Assembly (NCBI GenBank): GCA_963519845.1
Contig: CAUQNX010000014.1
Span: forward strand, 1 to 64,000
DNA: 64,000 bases
Direction of reading: 5' to 3'
DNA from: Moellerella sp963519845
GTDB lineage: Bacteria; Pseudomonadota; Gammaproteobacteria; Enterobacterales; Enterobacteriaceae
Shown: positions 54,655 to 63,663 of the stretch, in pieces
Layout of the letters: the number at the start of each line of letters is the position of its first letter
Numbering within the stretch: the first letter of the stretch is position 1
Translations under genes and position numbers: made by a program
Notes under the pieces: generated by a model
The model's input: only the letters and a program-made list of their open reading frames with translations
Told to the model about the DNA's origin: nothing
The model's database searches: none

Positions 54655-54682
54655 TTGACCGCCAGTGAAGTCTGGCGGTCAA
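54655..54682 (+). terminator. Intercistronic hairpin after the major subunit gene
   Basis: Perfect 11-bp stem (TTGACCGCCAG / CTGGCGGTCAA) with a 6-nt loop, 9 bp after the pilin stop. There is no T-run, so it is more likely a partial terminator or mRNA-stabilising structure that keeps the pilin in excess over later subunits. Confidence 0.65.
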
Positions 54683-54857
54683 TGTTGCTGACGAAGAGGG
54701 CTAAAGTGCAAAATTTCTCCCTCTTCGTATTATCAACCGAAAATCAATCAACAGATTTTCTTCGCTTATTTAACAATCTCTAACGAGAGCCGTCAAACAT
54801 TATCTGTTTGTCAACAGAAGGTTAACGGGTCTATTTACGTCTATAAGGGAGAAACGG

Positions 54858-55436
54858 GTGGCTGTTTATCAAGGTGTTGGTCTGCAAATAACAGGGATCC
54901 TATTTTCGCTTATATTGAATGGAACATCTGCATTCGCTGCAGAAGAGGTTGGCGCGCGTCATGAAGGAGTTACTCAGTTAGTTGGCAGTGTGATTTCAAC
55001 CCCTTGTTCAATTGTGATGCCAAATCGCTATCAAACGGTCGATTTCTCTTCTTTAACAATAACGAAGCTATCGACAGCAGTGGCGCGTGAGCAACAAACC
55101 CAGCCATTTGAAATAGAACTTCGCGATTGTGGCAGCCTTTACACCCCCATTGATAGCAAAACATGGTCCATACGTTTTGACGGGCAAGGTGCAGAGAATA
55201 TCAATGCCTTTGTCTTACAAGGGCCTTCTAAAGGTTTAGGTGTCTCTGTCCTTGATAACACTAAGAATGTATTGATACCCGGGGAAATATATCCCTTGTT
55301 TGACAGTATGTTGCGACAAAGCAAATCGGGGCAAACGCTCTTTTTACGTTATTTTTTACGACTAGAACTGACAGGAAAACCTTTGCAAGCAGGAAGCTAT
55401 AAAGGGCTAGTTCGTTTTTTTATCGATTATCAATAA
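54858..55436 (+). CDS. PapH/MrpB-like fimbrial anchor subunit
   Basis: A 192-residue pilin-like protein. GTG at 54858 has AAGGGAG upstream. The signal peptide (ITGILFSLILNGTSAFA) is followed by a mature pilin with Cys in STPCSIVMPN and RDCGSLYT, ending FFIDYQ. Its second position, before the usher, is that of papH and mrpB, which encode the subunit that ends and anchors the rod. Assignment as anchor is from position and divergence from the major pilin. Confidence 0.78.
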   Translation: MAVYQGVGLQITGILFSLILNGTSAFAAEEVGARHEGVTQLVGSVISTPCSIVMPNRYQTVDFSSLTITKLSTAVAREQQTQPFEIELRDCGSLYTPIDSKTWSIRFDGQGAENINAFVLQGPSKGLGVSVLDNTKNVLIPGEIYPLFDSMLRQSKSGQTLFLRYFLRLELTGKPLQAGSYKGLVRFFIDYQ

Positions 55437-55493
55437 AGTACAGATACGTTTCTTCAATGAGCGAATTGAGGGAGTCTTCTTGCTGTCTTTGGG

Positions 55494-58031
55494 ATGGTAC
55501 AGGGCATGATGTTCAAACTTAGCAAAGTAAGGAAAGCCGTTTTATTGGCGGTGAGCGTCAGCGCATGCACAGCGTATGCGTCAGAATTCAATACTGATGT
55601 ATTGGATACAGAAGATATGCAGAACGTTGATATGAGCCAATTTTCCGTTGCTGGCTATGTACCACCCGGACAGTATGTTTTAACTGTCTTTGTTAACGGA
55701 CAACGCTTAGGCGCACCGCATGACATCAGAGTCTTCGAGCAAAATGCTCAGCAACAAGCCGTGGGTCAGCCAATCTGCATTCCCGCTAACTTACTGGATC
55801 TTATGGGTCTAAAAGAGTCGGCAAAACAAGAAGTGACCACTTCCCATGAAGGAGAATGTCTCGATCTTTCTGCGTTGACCGGTGTGCAAACGACCATTGA
55901 ATTGCCTACGCTCTCACTCAAAATCACTATCCCACAGTTATGGATGGAATATCGTGATCCTAACTGGACACCGCCTGCATTATGGGAAGAAGGGATCAAT
56001 GGTGCATTTGTTGATTACAGTGCCAATGCTTCTGTTACCGACGAAAACAACGGGAATAAACGAACTTATTTATCAACAAATGGTACAGCAGGTATTAACC
56101 TAGGTGCTTGGCGTTTTCGTGGGGATTATAACGCAACTTATCAAAAACAACAGAGCGATAGTAATCCACAAGAAACACATAACTTTGATTTTAGTCGCCT
56201 TTATGCCTTTACCTCATTGAAGAAATTAGCCTCTATTTTGACAATTGGGGAAAATTATTTCTATTCAGATGTCTTTGAATCATGGCAATACACGGGGATT
56301 GCCATCGAAAGTGACGATCGCATGTTACCGCCAAAATTGGTCGGTTATGCGCCTGAAATTATTGGTGTGGCAAATACGAATGCCACGGTGATAGTGCGTA
56401 GCCAAGACCGCGTTATTTTAGAAACCACAGTTCCACCGGGACCCTTTCGCATTCAGACGTTAGAAAGTGGCGTACGCGGGGTATTAAATGTCACTGTTCG
56501 TGAAGAGAACGGTGAAGAGAAAAAATTCAGCCTCAATACGGCATCCTTACCGTATTTAACTCGTCCAGGGCGGATTATCTATAAGCTGGTCGCAGGTAAA
56601 ACTCGTTACGATGGTCATAATTTAACCGGAAACCCCGTTATTAGTGGTGAGCTTTCCTATGGTTTATCTAATGCATGGTCACTGTATGGCGGTTCGCAAC
56701 TTAATGGCGATTACCAAACAGCGGCGATGGGGATTGGTCGAGATCTGTTTGCATTCGGTGCCTTGTCACTGGATATTACCCAGTCTTTTGCGCACTTTAG
56801 TGATGAAACACTGCAAGGACGCTCATATCGCCTCAATTATGCCAAATCCTTTGATGCCTTGCGTACCGATATCACGTTTGCGGGCTATCGATTCGCGGAT
56901 AGAGATTACCGTACTTTAAACCAATTTATGGATCAAGATCGTACTGGGTATGTGGTTCGTGCGCCAAAGGAAAACTATCAAATCTATTTGAATAAGTATT
57001 TTGATAGTTTTAATTTATCGCTCAATTATCAGTACAGTACGTATTGGCAAGACAAACCACAAACTCAGTATGGTCTCTACGCCAGCACTAATATTAGTCT
57101 TCCAGCGCTATCTCAGCAAGATGCCAATATTTCGGTATCTGCCACACGAACAGAGCGGGATAACGGCTATAAAGATGATGCGCTCAACCTCTATTTAACC
57201 GTGCCACTGTATAGCGGACACAATATTACCTTCTCAGAATTGTATTCACGGTCAGGCGGTAATAACCAATACAACCACAGTGCCGGTTATAGCGGCTATA
57301 GCGAACAGAATAATTATAGTCTGAATGTGGGTTATAACCGGGGTCAAAATATGGATAGCCAATCGAGTATCAGTGGTTACTATTCACGCAATCTCTCTCA
57401 AGCCAATTTATCCGCTAACGCAAGTTATGTGCCTCAGCAATATCGTAGTTTTGGTGCCTCTATTAACAGTGGTATCACGGCAACCGCTCAAGGTGTTGCG
57501 CTGCATAGCTCGGCAAATGGCGATACCCGTTTAATGATTGAAACACCGGGCGTTGGTGATGTTCCACTGGATAGCGGTGTGATTAAAACGAATCGATTTG
57601 GGCTGGCGGTTATTCCTAACGTGAATAGTTACCGCAAATCGACGGCATCAATCAATACCAGTCAGCTCCCGGAGAATTTAGAGACGTTGGAGCCAACGAC
57701 GGATATTACGTTAACAAAAGGCGCTATTGGTTATCGCAGCCTATCGGTGATAAAAGGGGAAAAATTATTCGCCATTTTATCATTGAGTAATGGCAAAAAA
57801 CCCCCTTTTGGCGCCAGTGTGCGTAATGCCGATAACCGTGAATTAGGCATTGTGGGCGAAGACGGTGTGACCTGGTTAGTCGGTCTTTCTCCACAGGAAA
57901 CTTTATTTGTTTATTGGAGAGGCGAAAAGCAATGTGAATTGCAACTCCCTGAAAAAATAGCGTCATTATCTAACATGTTATTGCTGCCTTGCACTTCTGC
58001 GACAGTCGCAAACTCAAAGCCAGCAAAATAA
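55494..58031 (+). CDS. Fimbrial outer-membrane usher
   Basis: An 845-residue usher forming the 24-strand pore through which subunits are assembled. After the signal peptide (ending near ACTAYAS) comes the N-terminal chaperone-binding domain (FNTDVLDTEDMQNVDMSQF), then the barrel with plug (VPPGPFRIQTL, GVRGVLNVTVREENG). The C-terminal part holds ETPGVGDVPLDSG and a final Cys pair (EKQCELQLP, LLPCTS). The start could be ATG 55494, 55506 or 55509; none has a strong ribosome site. The length fits MrpC/PapC-type ushers. Confidence 0.93.
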   Translation: MVQGMMFKLSKVRKAVLLAVSVSACTAYASEFNTDVLDTEDMQNVDMSQFSVAGYVPPGQYVLTVFVNGQRLGAPHDIRVFEQNAQQQAVGQPICIPANLLDLMGLKESAKQEVTTSHEGECLDLSALTGVQTTIELPTLSLKITIPQLWMEYRDPNWTPPALWEEGINGAFVDYSANASVTDENNGNKRTYLSTNGTAGINLGAWRFRGDYNATYQKQQSDSNPQETHNFDFSRLYAFTSLKKLASILTIGENYFYSDVFESWQYTGIAIESDDRMLPPKLVGYAPEIIGVANTNATVIVRSQDRVILETTVPPGPFRIQTLESGVRGVLNVTVREENGEEKKFSLNTASLPYLTRPGRIIYKLVAGKTRYDGHNLTGNPVISGELSYGLSNAWSLYGGSQLNGDYQTAAMGIGRDLFAFGALSLDITQSFAHFSDETLQGRSYRLNYAKSFDALRTDITFAGYRFADRDYRTLNQFMDQDRTGYVVRAPKENYQIYLNKYFDSFNLSLNYQYSTYWQDKPQTQYGLYASTNISLPALSQQDANISVSATRTERDNGYKDDALNLYLTVPLYSGHNITFSELYSRSGGNNQYNHSAGYSGYSEQNNYSLNVGYNRGQNMDSQSSISGYYSRNLSQANLSANASYVPQQYRSFGASINSGITATAQGVALHSSANGDTRLMIETPGVGDVPLDSGVIKTNRFGLAVIPNVNSYRKSTASINTSQLPENLETLEPTTDITLTKGAIGYRSLSVIKGEKLFAILSLSNGKKPPFGASVRNADNRELGIVGEDGVTWLVGLSPQETLFVYWRGEKQCELQLPEKIASLSNMLLLPCTSATVANSKPAK

Positions 58032-58059
58032 GTATTTAATTCGTTTTATGAGGTCAATT

Positions 58060-58788
58060 ATGTTGAATTTAGGTCAAGGGTTATATCGTACACTTATCGG
58101 GGTTACGGCATTAGTTTCAATGAGTGCCTATAGTGCGGTGACGTTAGATAGAACGCGCATTATTTTCCCCGGAACGGAAAAGTCGATTAACGTTACCATT
58201 TCGAATGATAATCCAGAGGAAGCCTACTTAGCGCAAAGTTGGATTGAAGACTTGCAGGGTAATAAGTTAACTAAAGGCGCGATCCTCGCGACACCGCCAT
58301 TACAACGGGTTGAGCCGAGTAGCAACAGTTTAGTCCGTTTAAGTACCACCCCTGAATTGAGCAAACTGCCACAAGACAGAGAATCGGTGTTTTACTTCAA
58401 TTTGCGTGAAGTGCCGCCTAAATCTACAGACGGTAATACCTTACAAATCGCCTTACAATCGCGCGTTAAGCTGTTTTATCGCCCAGCCAGTATTTTGTCT
58501 GAATCAGAAACCAAGTGGGCGCATAAAATCACCTTAACAAAGATAGCGAAAGGTTACCGCATCAATAATACAACGCCCTTTAATTTAACGGTGATTGGGC
58601 TGGGCAACAGTAAAACGGCCTCTGAGCAAAGTCCTTTTAATGTGGTGATGGTGCCGCCAAAGTCGACGCATGATGTTGAATCTCCTGCATTATCCACGCC
58701 TTATCTGACCTATATCAATGATTATGGCGGTAAGCCAACGCTGACATTCCGTTGTCAAGGTGACACTTGCACGGTAACCGGTGAGTAG
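58060..58788 (+). CDS. PapD-like periplasmic fimbrial chaperone
   Basis: A 242-residue chaperone with two Ig-like domains. The signal peptide ends near SMSAYS. The mature start AVTLDRTRIIFPG has the conserved Arg that anchors pilin C-termini. YLAQSWIED, PPLQRVEP and FYFNLREVPP are family motifs, and a second conserved basic residue is in RVKLFYRP. ATG 58060 is preferred because GAGG lies 6 nt upstream; ATG 58048 would overlap that site. It follows the usher by 28 bp. Confidence 0.92.
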   Translation: MLNLGQGLYRTLIGVTALVSMSAYSAVTLDRTRIIFPGTEKSINVTISNDNPEEAYLAQSWIEDLQGNKLTKGAILATPPLQRVEPSSNSLVRLSTTPELSKLPQDRESVFYFNLREVPPKSTDGNTLQIALQSRVKLFYRPASILSESETKWAHKITLTKIAKGYRINNTTPFNLTVIGLGNSKTASEQSPFNVVMVPPKSTHDVESPALSTPYLTYINDYGGKPTLTFRCQGDTCTVTGE

Positions 58789-58820
58789 TTATTGCTAAAT
58801 GTATTGGTAACGGAGAAAGG

Positions 58821-59252
58821 ATGATGAGTAAACAAACAGTCTTTATAGAAGCAAAATGGTTCAAAGCGACATTACTCATTGTTGGCGGTGTGTTTAGTCA
58901 ACTCGTTATGGCTGAAAGCCCCGTTGCGAATACGCCGGTCAATCAATCGGACTATGAACCGCTACATCAAGGCCTAATAGAGGTAAGTGCCACGCTATTT
59001 AATGCGCCTTGTAATTTGACTTTCGATAAAACGTTGAGTTTAACCGGATGTGGTGCAGGAAATGATTATCGAGAAATGAACTTGCTTGATGCGACGGCAA
59101 ATACGCCTGCGAGTGTAAGATTTTACGATGTACAACAAGGATTGTTTTCTGTGCGTTACCCACTTTCATTGCTGAATGGCAGCAATCCAATTCCTTTACC
59201 CACGTCGATGAAAAATCAGCACACATTACGTTTAGAGGTGAGCTATGAATAG
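58821..59252 (+). CDS. Minor fimbrial protein (MrpE-like position)
   Basis: A 143-residue exported protein. The signal peptide (ATLLIVGGVFSQLVMA) is followed by a pilin-like domain with Cys in NAPCNLTFDK and LTGCGAG, ending LRLEVSYE. It is shorter than usual pilins, so it may be a small adaptor. It overlaps the next gene by 8 bp. Confidence 0.8.
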   Translation: MMSKQTVFIEAKWFKATLLIVGGVFSQLVMAESPVANTPVNQSDYEPLHQGLIEVSATLFNAPCNLTFDKTLSLTGCGAGNDYREMNLLDATANTPASVRFYDVQQGLFSVRYPLSLLNGSNPIPLPTSMKNQHTLRLEVSYE

Positions 59253-59778
59253 GGTTGCGATGCGTTTTGGGCTTTTTCCTGTGGCGCTTTTAAGTTGGCA
59301 ATTTCAGGCATTGGCCACAAATAGTTTAGATGTTGAGTTTAGTGGTGAGTTACTGAGTACCGCGTGCCAAGTTGCCGCAGAATCAGTCAATAAAAAGATC
59401 ACTTTATATAACTTACGTTGGCAATCTATTAATGAAAATGACAGAAGCGCGGTGACGCCTTTTACCATTGCGATTGATAAGTGCAATGACACGGATTTAC
59501 AAAAAAGCATCAAGTTAACCTGGCAAAGCGATGCGTTAGTCAACATTGCGGGTGATAGCTTTTTAAAAACCCAAGGCGACAGTGGGGTCGTACTGGGACT
59601 GATCGATCATGATGAAAAGCCCATTGTGTGGAATAAGCCGATGACGATTGGCGATGTCAGTGTTGTCGAGGGATTACAACAGTTTAATTACGGTGTTTTT
59701 GTTCGCAAGCCCGCAACGGGTGAGGCCAAAATTGGTGGTTTTTCAGGCATAGTGACCTTCAATGTGGAGTATGAATAG
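59245..59778 (+). CDS. Minor fimbrial subunit (MrpF-like position)
   Basis: A 177-residue pilin-like protein with a signal peptide ending near FQALA. Cys residues are in STACQVAAES and DKCNDTD. The C-terminus VTFNVEYE has the pilin pattern. Both flanking genes overlap it (8 bp before, 1 bp after), so the minor-subunit genes are translated as a coupled block. Confidence 0.82.
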   Translation: MNRVAMRFGLFPVALLSWQFQALATNSLDVEFSGELLSTACQVAAESVNKKITLYNLRWQSINENDRSAVTPFTIAIDKCNDTDLQKSIKLTWQSDALVNIAGDSFLKTQGDSGVVLGLIDHDEKPIVWNKPMTIGDVSVVEGLQQFNYGVFVRKPATGEAKIGGFSGIVTFNVEYE

Positions 59779-60311
59779 TGAATATATTCAATAAGATGAA
59801 AACATCACTTGGGTTGCTTCTGCTGTTTGTCGCCTTAGAGAGCCATGCTGACGTTTTGGTTGATGTTACCGCAACAATGGTTGACCCAGTGTGTAATCTC
59901 CGCAGTGAAAATAGCAGCTCACCGTTGAAAATTAGTTTCGGTACACTCAACCCAGATGCGCTAAGTAAATCCACGGCTATAAAAGATTTTTCGCTCTATA
60001 TCTCAGGCTGTAATTTCAGTAAGAGCTTAGCAATAGTGTTGAACCCAAAAGGAGGAAATACTTTGCTGTATAACGGAAAAAATATATTAGCGACGAGTAC
60101 GGGTGGCCTTGGTATTGATTTTAAAGAAGTGACTGGCGGCACTGTTCGTGCATTAGAAGTCAGTAAAAAACAACTTATTTATCCGGAGCGGATTGATGCG
60201 ACGCTTTATCGTATGGATTTGCAAGCACAGCTGGTGAGTGCGGTGCCTATCAACCAACTGGAACTGGGAAAGTTTACTTCAACAGTAACCCTTTCAGTAA
60301 TTTATAACTAG
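59778..60311 (+). CDS. Minor fimbrial subunit (MrpG-like position)
   Basis: A 177-residue pilin. The start is GTG at 59778, with GGAG 8 nt upstream. The signal peptide (LGLLLLFVALESHA) precedes a mature pilin with Cys in DPVCNLRSE and ISGCNFSK and the end TVTLSVIYN. Just before the tip protein gene, it is a likely tip adaptor. Confidence 0.83.
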   Translation: MNIFNKMKTSLGLLLLFVALESHADVLVDVTATMVDPVCNLRSENSSSPLKISFGTLNPDALSKSTAIKDFSLYISGCNFSKSLAIVLNPKGGNTLLYNGKNILATSTGGLGIDFKEVTGGTVRALEVSKKQLIYPERIDATLYRMDLQAQLVSAVPINQLELGKFTSTVTLSVIYN

Positions 60312-60322
60312 TAGGACACTTT

Positions 60323-61486
60323 ATGATGTTAAATTTAAAAGATACTGATCCTACACAGTGGTTGAAGCCTCTTCAAAAAATGATGAAAACGGTGAAGATT
60401 GCTAAACAGATAACTTGGTGTGGTTTAACTCCATTAAGTTATTGTTTATTAGGAAGCTTATTGCTGCCATCAGTTGCATTAGCCAACTATGCACCAATGA
60501 TCCAAAATCCCAATGATGGATATTTGATTACACTTGCAAGCGACAGTTCAATTGCGACTAACCCAGTGGTTGGCTCTGATGGAAAAAACTATTATCGTGT
60601 CGGTAGCCCTATAGTGATTGAACGCGGTGGTTCCTCTATTAGCGTGACAGGAACGGCAACATGCATTGGCAGAACATGGGGGTCATCGGATACAAATATT
60701 AAGAACGATAGCGCTTATCATAGGTTATTTATATATGCCCCTTCTGCGGGTACTAGAGTAGATGGCAAGTACGCCTATCGTGTCAATAGTAACGTGATTA
60801 TGACGGTTGATAGCAAAATGTCTGATTGGGTTAATATTAATGGGAAAGTTTGTTCGCTTGCTTCGAGCTCATTAACAGCGGAGGCAACTAGTTTTACAGT
60901 GCAATTCCCAATTACAGTCACATTTTATATCAATGAGAGAATTATTGATGGTCAGGTAGTTATTGCTTCCATGCCGCTTGGGGGATATGTTCGTGCATTT
61001 ATGGATCCGAAAACGGCCCCAACGTACAACACTTGGCCATTAGGCGAAACAACAGTGCCAATGCGATTGCTCTCTTCAACACTGAATGTCGGATCGTCTT
61101 GTAATACCACAACCACCACAGGACAAGCAGGGACGGTTAATCTACGCCATGGTCAGCTAAATACGTTAAATTACGATAGCTTAGTGACAGAAAAAATTAC
61201 TTATAATTGTAAGTTCTCTATTCCAACAACCGTCAGATTACGCCTTGATTATGCAACTGACGACGATCCGCAAAAACGCTTGCCAATGACCAGCAGCCAA
61301 GATAGTAATAATAAAATATACAGCGAATTGACCATGACGGATGAATCGACAGGTCAAACGGGTACAGATTTTAAAATTGAGATTAAAGATCTGAGAACGA
61401 TTAAGATAAGTAGCCATATTCAAGGAAGCAATGCCATTGCGGGGGACTATAGAGGTTCTGCTTGGCTGATAGCTACATTTGATTAG
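60323..61486 (+). CDS. Fimbrial tip protein / putative adhesin
   Basis: A 387-residue protein at the end of the operon. Its N-terminus is unusually long: about 35 residues (with MMKTVKIAKQ near 20) come before a hydrophobic segment ending SVALA at about 55. A large N-terminal domain (56-250) with Cys in TATCIGRTWG and GKVCSLAS could bind a receptor. The C-terminal pilin domain begins near SSTLNVGSSC and ends SAWLIATFD. TAGGAC precedes the first ATG. The ligand is unknown. It is longer than MrpH (about 275), so it is not a simple orthologue. Confidence 0.8.
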   Translation: MMLNLKDTDPTQWLKPLQKMMKTVKIAKQITWCGLTPLSYCLLGSLLLPSVALANYAPMIQNPNDGYLITLASDSSIATNPVVGSDGKNYYRVGSPIVIERGGSSISVTGTATCIGRTWGSSDTNIKNDSAYHRLFIYAPSAGTRVDGKYAYRVNSNVIMTVDSKMSDWVNINGKVCSLASSSLTAEATSFTVQFPITVTFYINERIIDGQVVIASMPLGGYVRAFMDPKTAPTYNTWPLGETTVPMRLLSSTLNVGSSCNTTTTTGQAGTVNLRHGQLNTLNYDSLVTEKITYNCKFSIPTTVRLRLDYATDDDPQKRLPMTSSQDSNNKIYSELTMTDESTGQTGTDFKIEIKDLRTIKISSHIQGSNAIAGDYRGSAWLIATFD

Positions 61487-61942
61487 CTAAGGGATTCTGA
61501 GGCCTGTAGTGGTATAGCTTACTTTCAATGAGTTATACCACTATCAGTGATATGTTGAGTGAGATATTTCAGCTCGTCGACAGGATTCACAGCCGCACAT
61601 TTCGTCGTAGTGGCATAAAAATTCAATTACAGCACTTCCTCACCTTTCGCATTTTTCTAAAGCACCAAGAACACTTTCAGCATCGCTTTCATATTATTCT
61701 AAAAATTTGTCAGTATGGTATTTGACGGTAATAGCCTTGATGATCTCTCATTAGGTTTGGCTGTCTGTATCTGCTGGGCGCCGTAATGAGAATCCCTAAA
61801 CTATATTGAATAGGATGCAGACACTTAATTTAGTGTTGAGAGGTGCTTTAATTAGTTGGAATTAAATGAGTGGCAATACAGAGTGATTTATTAAAAATAA
61901 GGAAATTTAACTGATTTGAGGAGGTGATTATTGAAGTTAAAG
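61487..61942. other. Gap between the fimbrial operon and tRNA-Phe
   Basis: No intact gene. It starts with the hairpin at 61507-61543. Leftward, 61544-61739 can be read as one frame with two internal stops (pieces KAITVKYHTDKFLE, ESDAESVLGALEKCER, and a Cys-rich end CHYDEMCGCESCRR). This may be a decayed gene but could be chance. Confidence 0.35.
61507..61543 (+). terminator. Hairpin ending the fimbrial operon
   Basis: TAGTGGTATA (61507-61516) pairs perfectly with TATACCACTA (61534-61543) around a 17-nt loop, 21 bp after the tip gene stop. There is no T-run. Confidence 0.5.
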
Positions 61943-62018
61943 TGGTGCCCGGACTCGGAATCGAACCAAGGACACGGGGATTTTCAATCCCCTGCTCTAC
62001 CGACTGAGCTATCCGGGC
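61943..62018 (-). tRNA. tRNA-Phe (GAA)
   Basis: A 76-nt cloverleaf on the minus strand. The acceptor stem starts GCCCGGA, the D arm is GCTCAGTCGGTAGAGC, the anticodon stem-loop carries GAA, the T arm is GGTTCGATTCC, and the gene encodes the terminal CCA. It reads leftward, so its 3' end faces the fimbrial region. tRNA-Phe genes near mltC/mutY are known island sites in enterobacteria. Confidence 0.97.
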
Positions 62019-62143
62019 AACGGGACGTATTAAACATGATTTCGAGCTATGCGTCAACCGAATTTATTTAAATATTTTACTCTATGCGCGTTTTTTCAAC
62101 GGGTTAGCTAATATTTAATCAAGTTATTAAGGCGCTAGATTAA

Positions 62144-62178
62144 ATAAACACCAATCTAATTAGCCGATTGGTGTTTAT
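62144..62178 (-). terminator. Terminator downstream of mltC
   Basis: Perfect 13-bp stem (ATAAACACCAATC / GATTGGTGTTTAT) with a 9-nt loop, 55 bp after the mltC stop and before the tRNA gene. Confidence 0.75.
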
Positions 62179-62233
62179 CATTTGTAGGTAAGTATATTTG
62201 CCTGTTATTTATACTTGGCCTATATTTTTATTT

Positions 62234-63313
62234 TTAACGCAGATAGCTTTTTTGCGCTTTATTTACTTTGATAAGGTAGTTACGTGACTCGGCGGCGGGG
62301 TGCTTATTTTTTAAAGTCTCAAAAACATCACCCGGTGCCATGGTATTAATCATCTGTGCAGCACGTTTCTTATCGTTGTGGAACACTCTCAGCACGCTAC
62401 CCGCTCCGCCATTATAAGCAGTAATCACCGCATAACGACGCGATGTAGGGTTTGCTAGCTCGCCTAAATAGCTATTTTGTAATATCGCTAGATAAGCGGT
62501 TCCCGTATCTATATTACTTTCAGGATCAAATAGGTAGCTACGACTTGGCACACCTGATTTACCTTGCGAGCGGAAAACATCTTTTCCGGCGGTATTCGGC
62601 ATGATCTGCATTAATCCCATAGCATCTGAGCGGCTGACCGCATAAGGATTAAAGCTGGATTCTATTTGCATAATCGCCAAGATTAGTGATTCATCAATAC
62701 CATATTTAGCGGCAGATTTTCGGATAAATGGCATATATTTATGCGCGCGTTTATCTAGATGGTTAGGAACTAAGTTGAGGGTAATAGACCACACAACATT
62801 CATTCCAGACTGGCGCCGCTGCATCTTATTACTAATCAGATAATCGGCAAATTTAGTGGCTCGCCACTCCCAACGTATGGGTTCGCCCGCATTGTCGACA
62901 ACCTGACCAAAAAGAAAGGGTTCTTTACTATAAGGAATATTATTCGCGTCAGAATAGAGATCAATAGAGCCAGGATCATCGCCCATTAACAGGGTAGTAA
63001 CGACGGCTTTTTTCAGATACGCGGCAGGTTCAATAGCAGAAATTGTCTCTATTGTGATAGTACCTGCATCAAAATTAATATGACTACGGGTTTTATATTG
63101 ATCCGTATATTTAACGTAATCTTTAGGGCCTGCAATTAAGATCTCTTTAGGTCCCCAGATATTCTCAATATTATGGGCAAATTGTCCCATTAAAATATCA
63201 AACCCATTGGTATCTTTGACATAATCAGGATTGAATTGAGTTTGTTTAATATTATTGCTGGAACAAGACATCAGCAGTGGGATAAATAGAGTGAGCGCGA
63301 TTATTTTTTTCAT
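62234..63313 (-). CDS. mltC: Membrane-bound lytic murein transglycosylase C
   Basis: A 359-residue outer-membrane lipoprotein that cuts peptidoglycan strands to 1,6-anhydro ends. The lipobox is LLMSC at the end of a short signal peptide (MKKIIALTLFIPLLMSC). The C-terminal SLT domain has the catalytic Glu in ILAIMQIESSFNPYAVS, then DAMGLMQIMPNTAG and ITAYNGGAGSV. ATG 63313 is chosen over a GTG at 63322 because it gives the lipoprotein signal and the E. coli length. Confidence 0.96.
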   Translation of the reverse strand: MKKIIALTLFIPLLMSCSSNNIKQTQFNPDYVKDTNGFDILMGQFAHNIENIWGPKEILIAGPKDYVKYTDQYKTRSHINFDAGTITIETISAIEPAAYLKKAVVTTLLMGDDPGSIDLYSDANNIPYSKEPFLFGQVVDNAGEPIRWEWRATKFADYLISNKMQRRQSGMNVVWSITLNLVPNHLDKRAHKYMPFIRKSAAKYGIDESLILAIMQIESSFNPYAVSRSDAMGLMQIMPNTAGKDVFRSQGKSGVPSRSYLFDPESNIDTGTAYLAILQNSYLGELANPTSRRYAVITAYNGGAGSVLRVFHNDKKRAAQMINTMAPGDVFETLKNKHPAAESRNYLIKVNKAQKSYLR

Positions 63314-63373
63314 ATGATCCACAGCATTTAGCGGGGGATCTGTCAGGTTATCATCGCCTGACAGACATGCAGA

Positions 63374-63646
63374 TTATTTTTCTGGTGGAGTATAGCCATC
63401 AATTTGAATATCGTGGCCTTCAAATAGGAATTTTTCCATCTCTTCCCCAAGCAATTTACGATCATCCACATTCATGGTGTTTAATTTCTTTTCGTTGATA
63501 AGCATAGTTTGCTTACCCATCCATTGGCTCCAGGCTTCTTTGGATATTTCGTTAAAAATCCGTTTGCCTAATTCGCCTGGGTATAACTGAAAGTCTTGCC
63601 CTTCAGCATCACGTTGTAAGAATGTACAAAAAATTGTTCTGCTCAT
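63374..63646 (-). CDS. yggX: Fe(2+)-trafficking protein YggX
   Basis: A 90-residue protein of the YggX family, linked to iron supply for FeS clusters and oxidative-stress resistance. MSRTIFCTFLQRDAEGQDFQ carries the conserved Cys7, followed by YPGELGKRIFNEISKEAW and WMGKQTMLINEKKLN. It sits between mutY and mltC, the usual enterobacterial order. Confidence 0.97.
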   Translation of the reverse strand: MSRTIFCTFLQRDAEGQDFQLYPGELGKRIFNEISKEAWSQWMGKQTMLINEKKLNTMNVDDRKLLGEEMEKFLFEGHDIQIDGYTPPEK

Positions 63647-63663
63647 ATTATCAATGTCCTCAA

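Noticed and set aside
61528..61725. Rightward 65-residue frame after the fimbrial operon
   Set aside because: No ribosome site; His/Phe-rich composition looks like the reverse complement of a possible decayed leftward gene.
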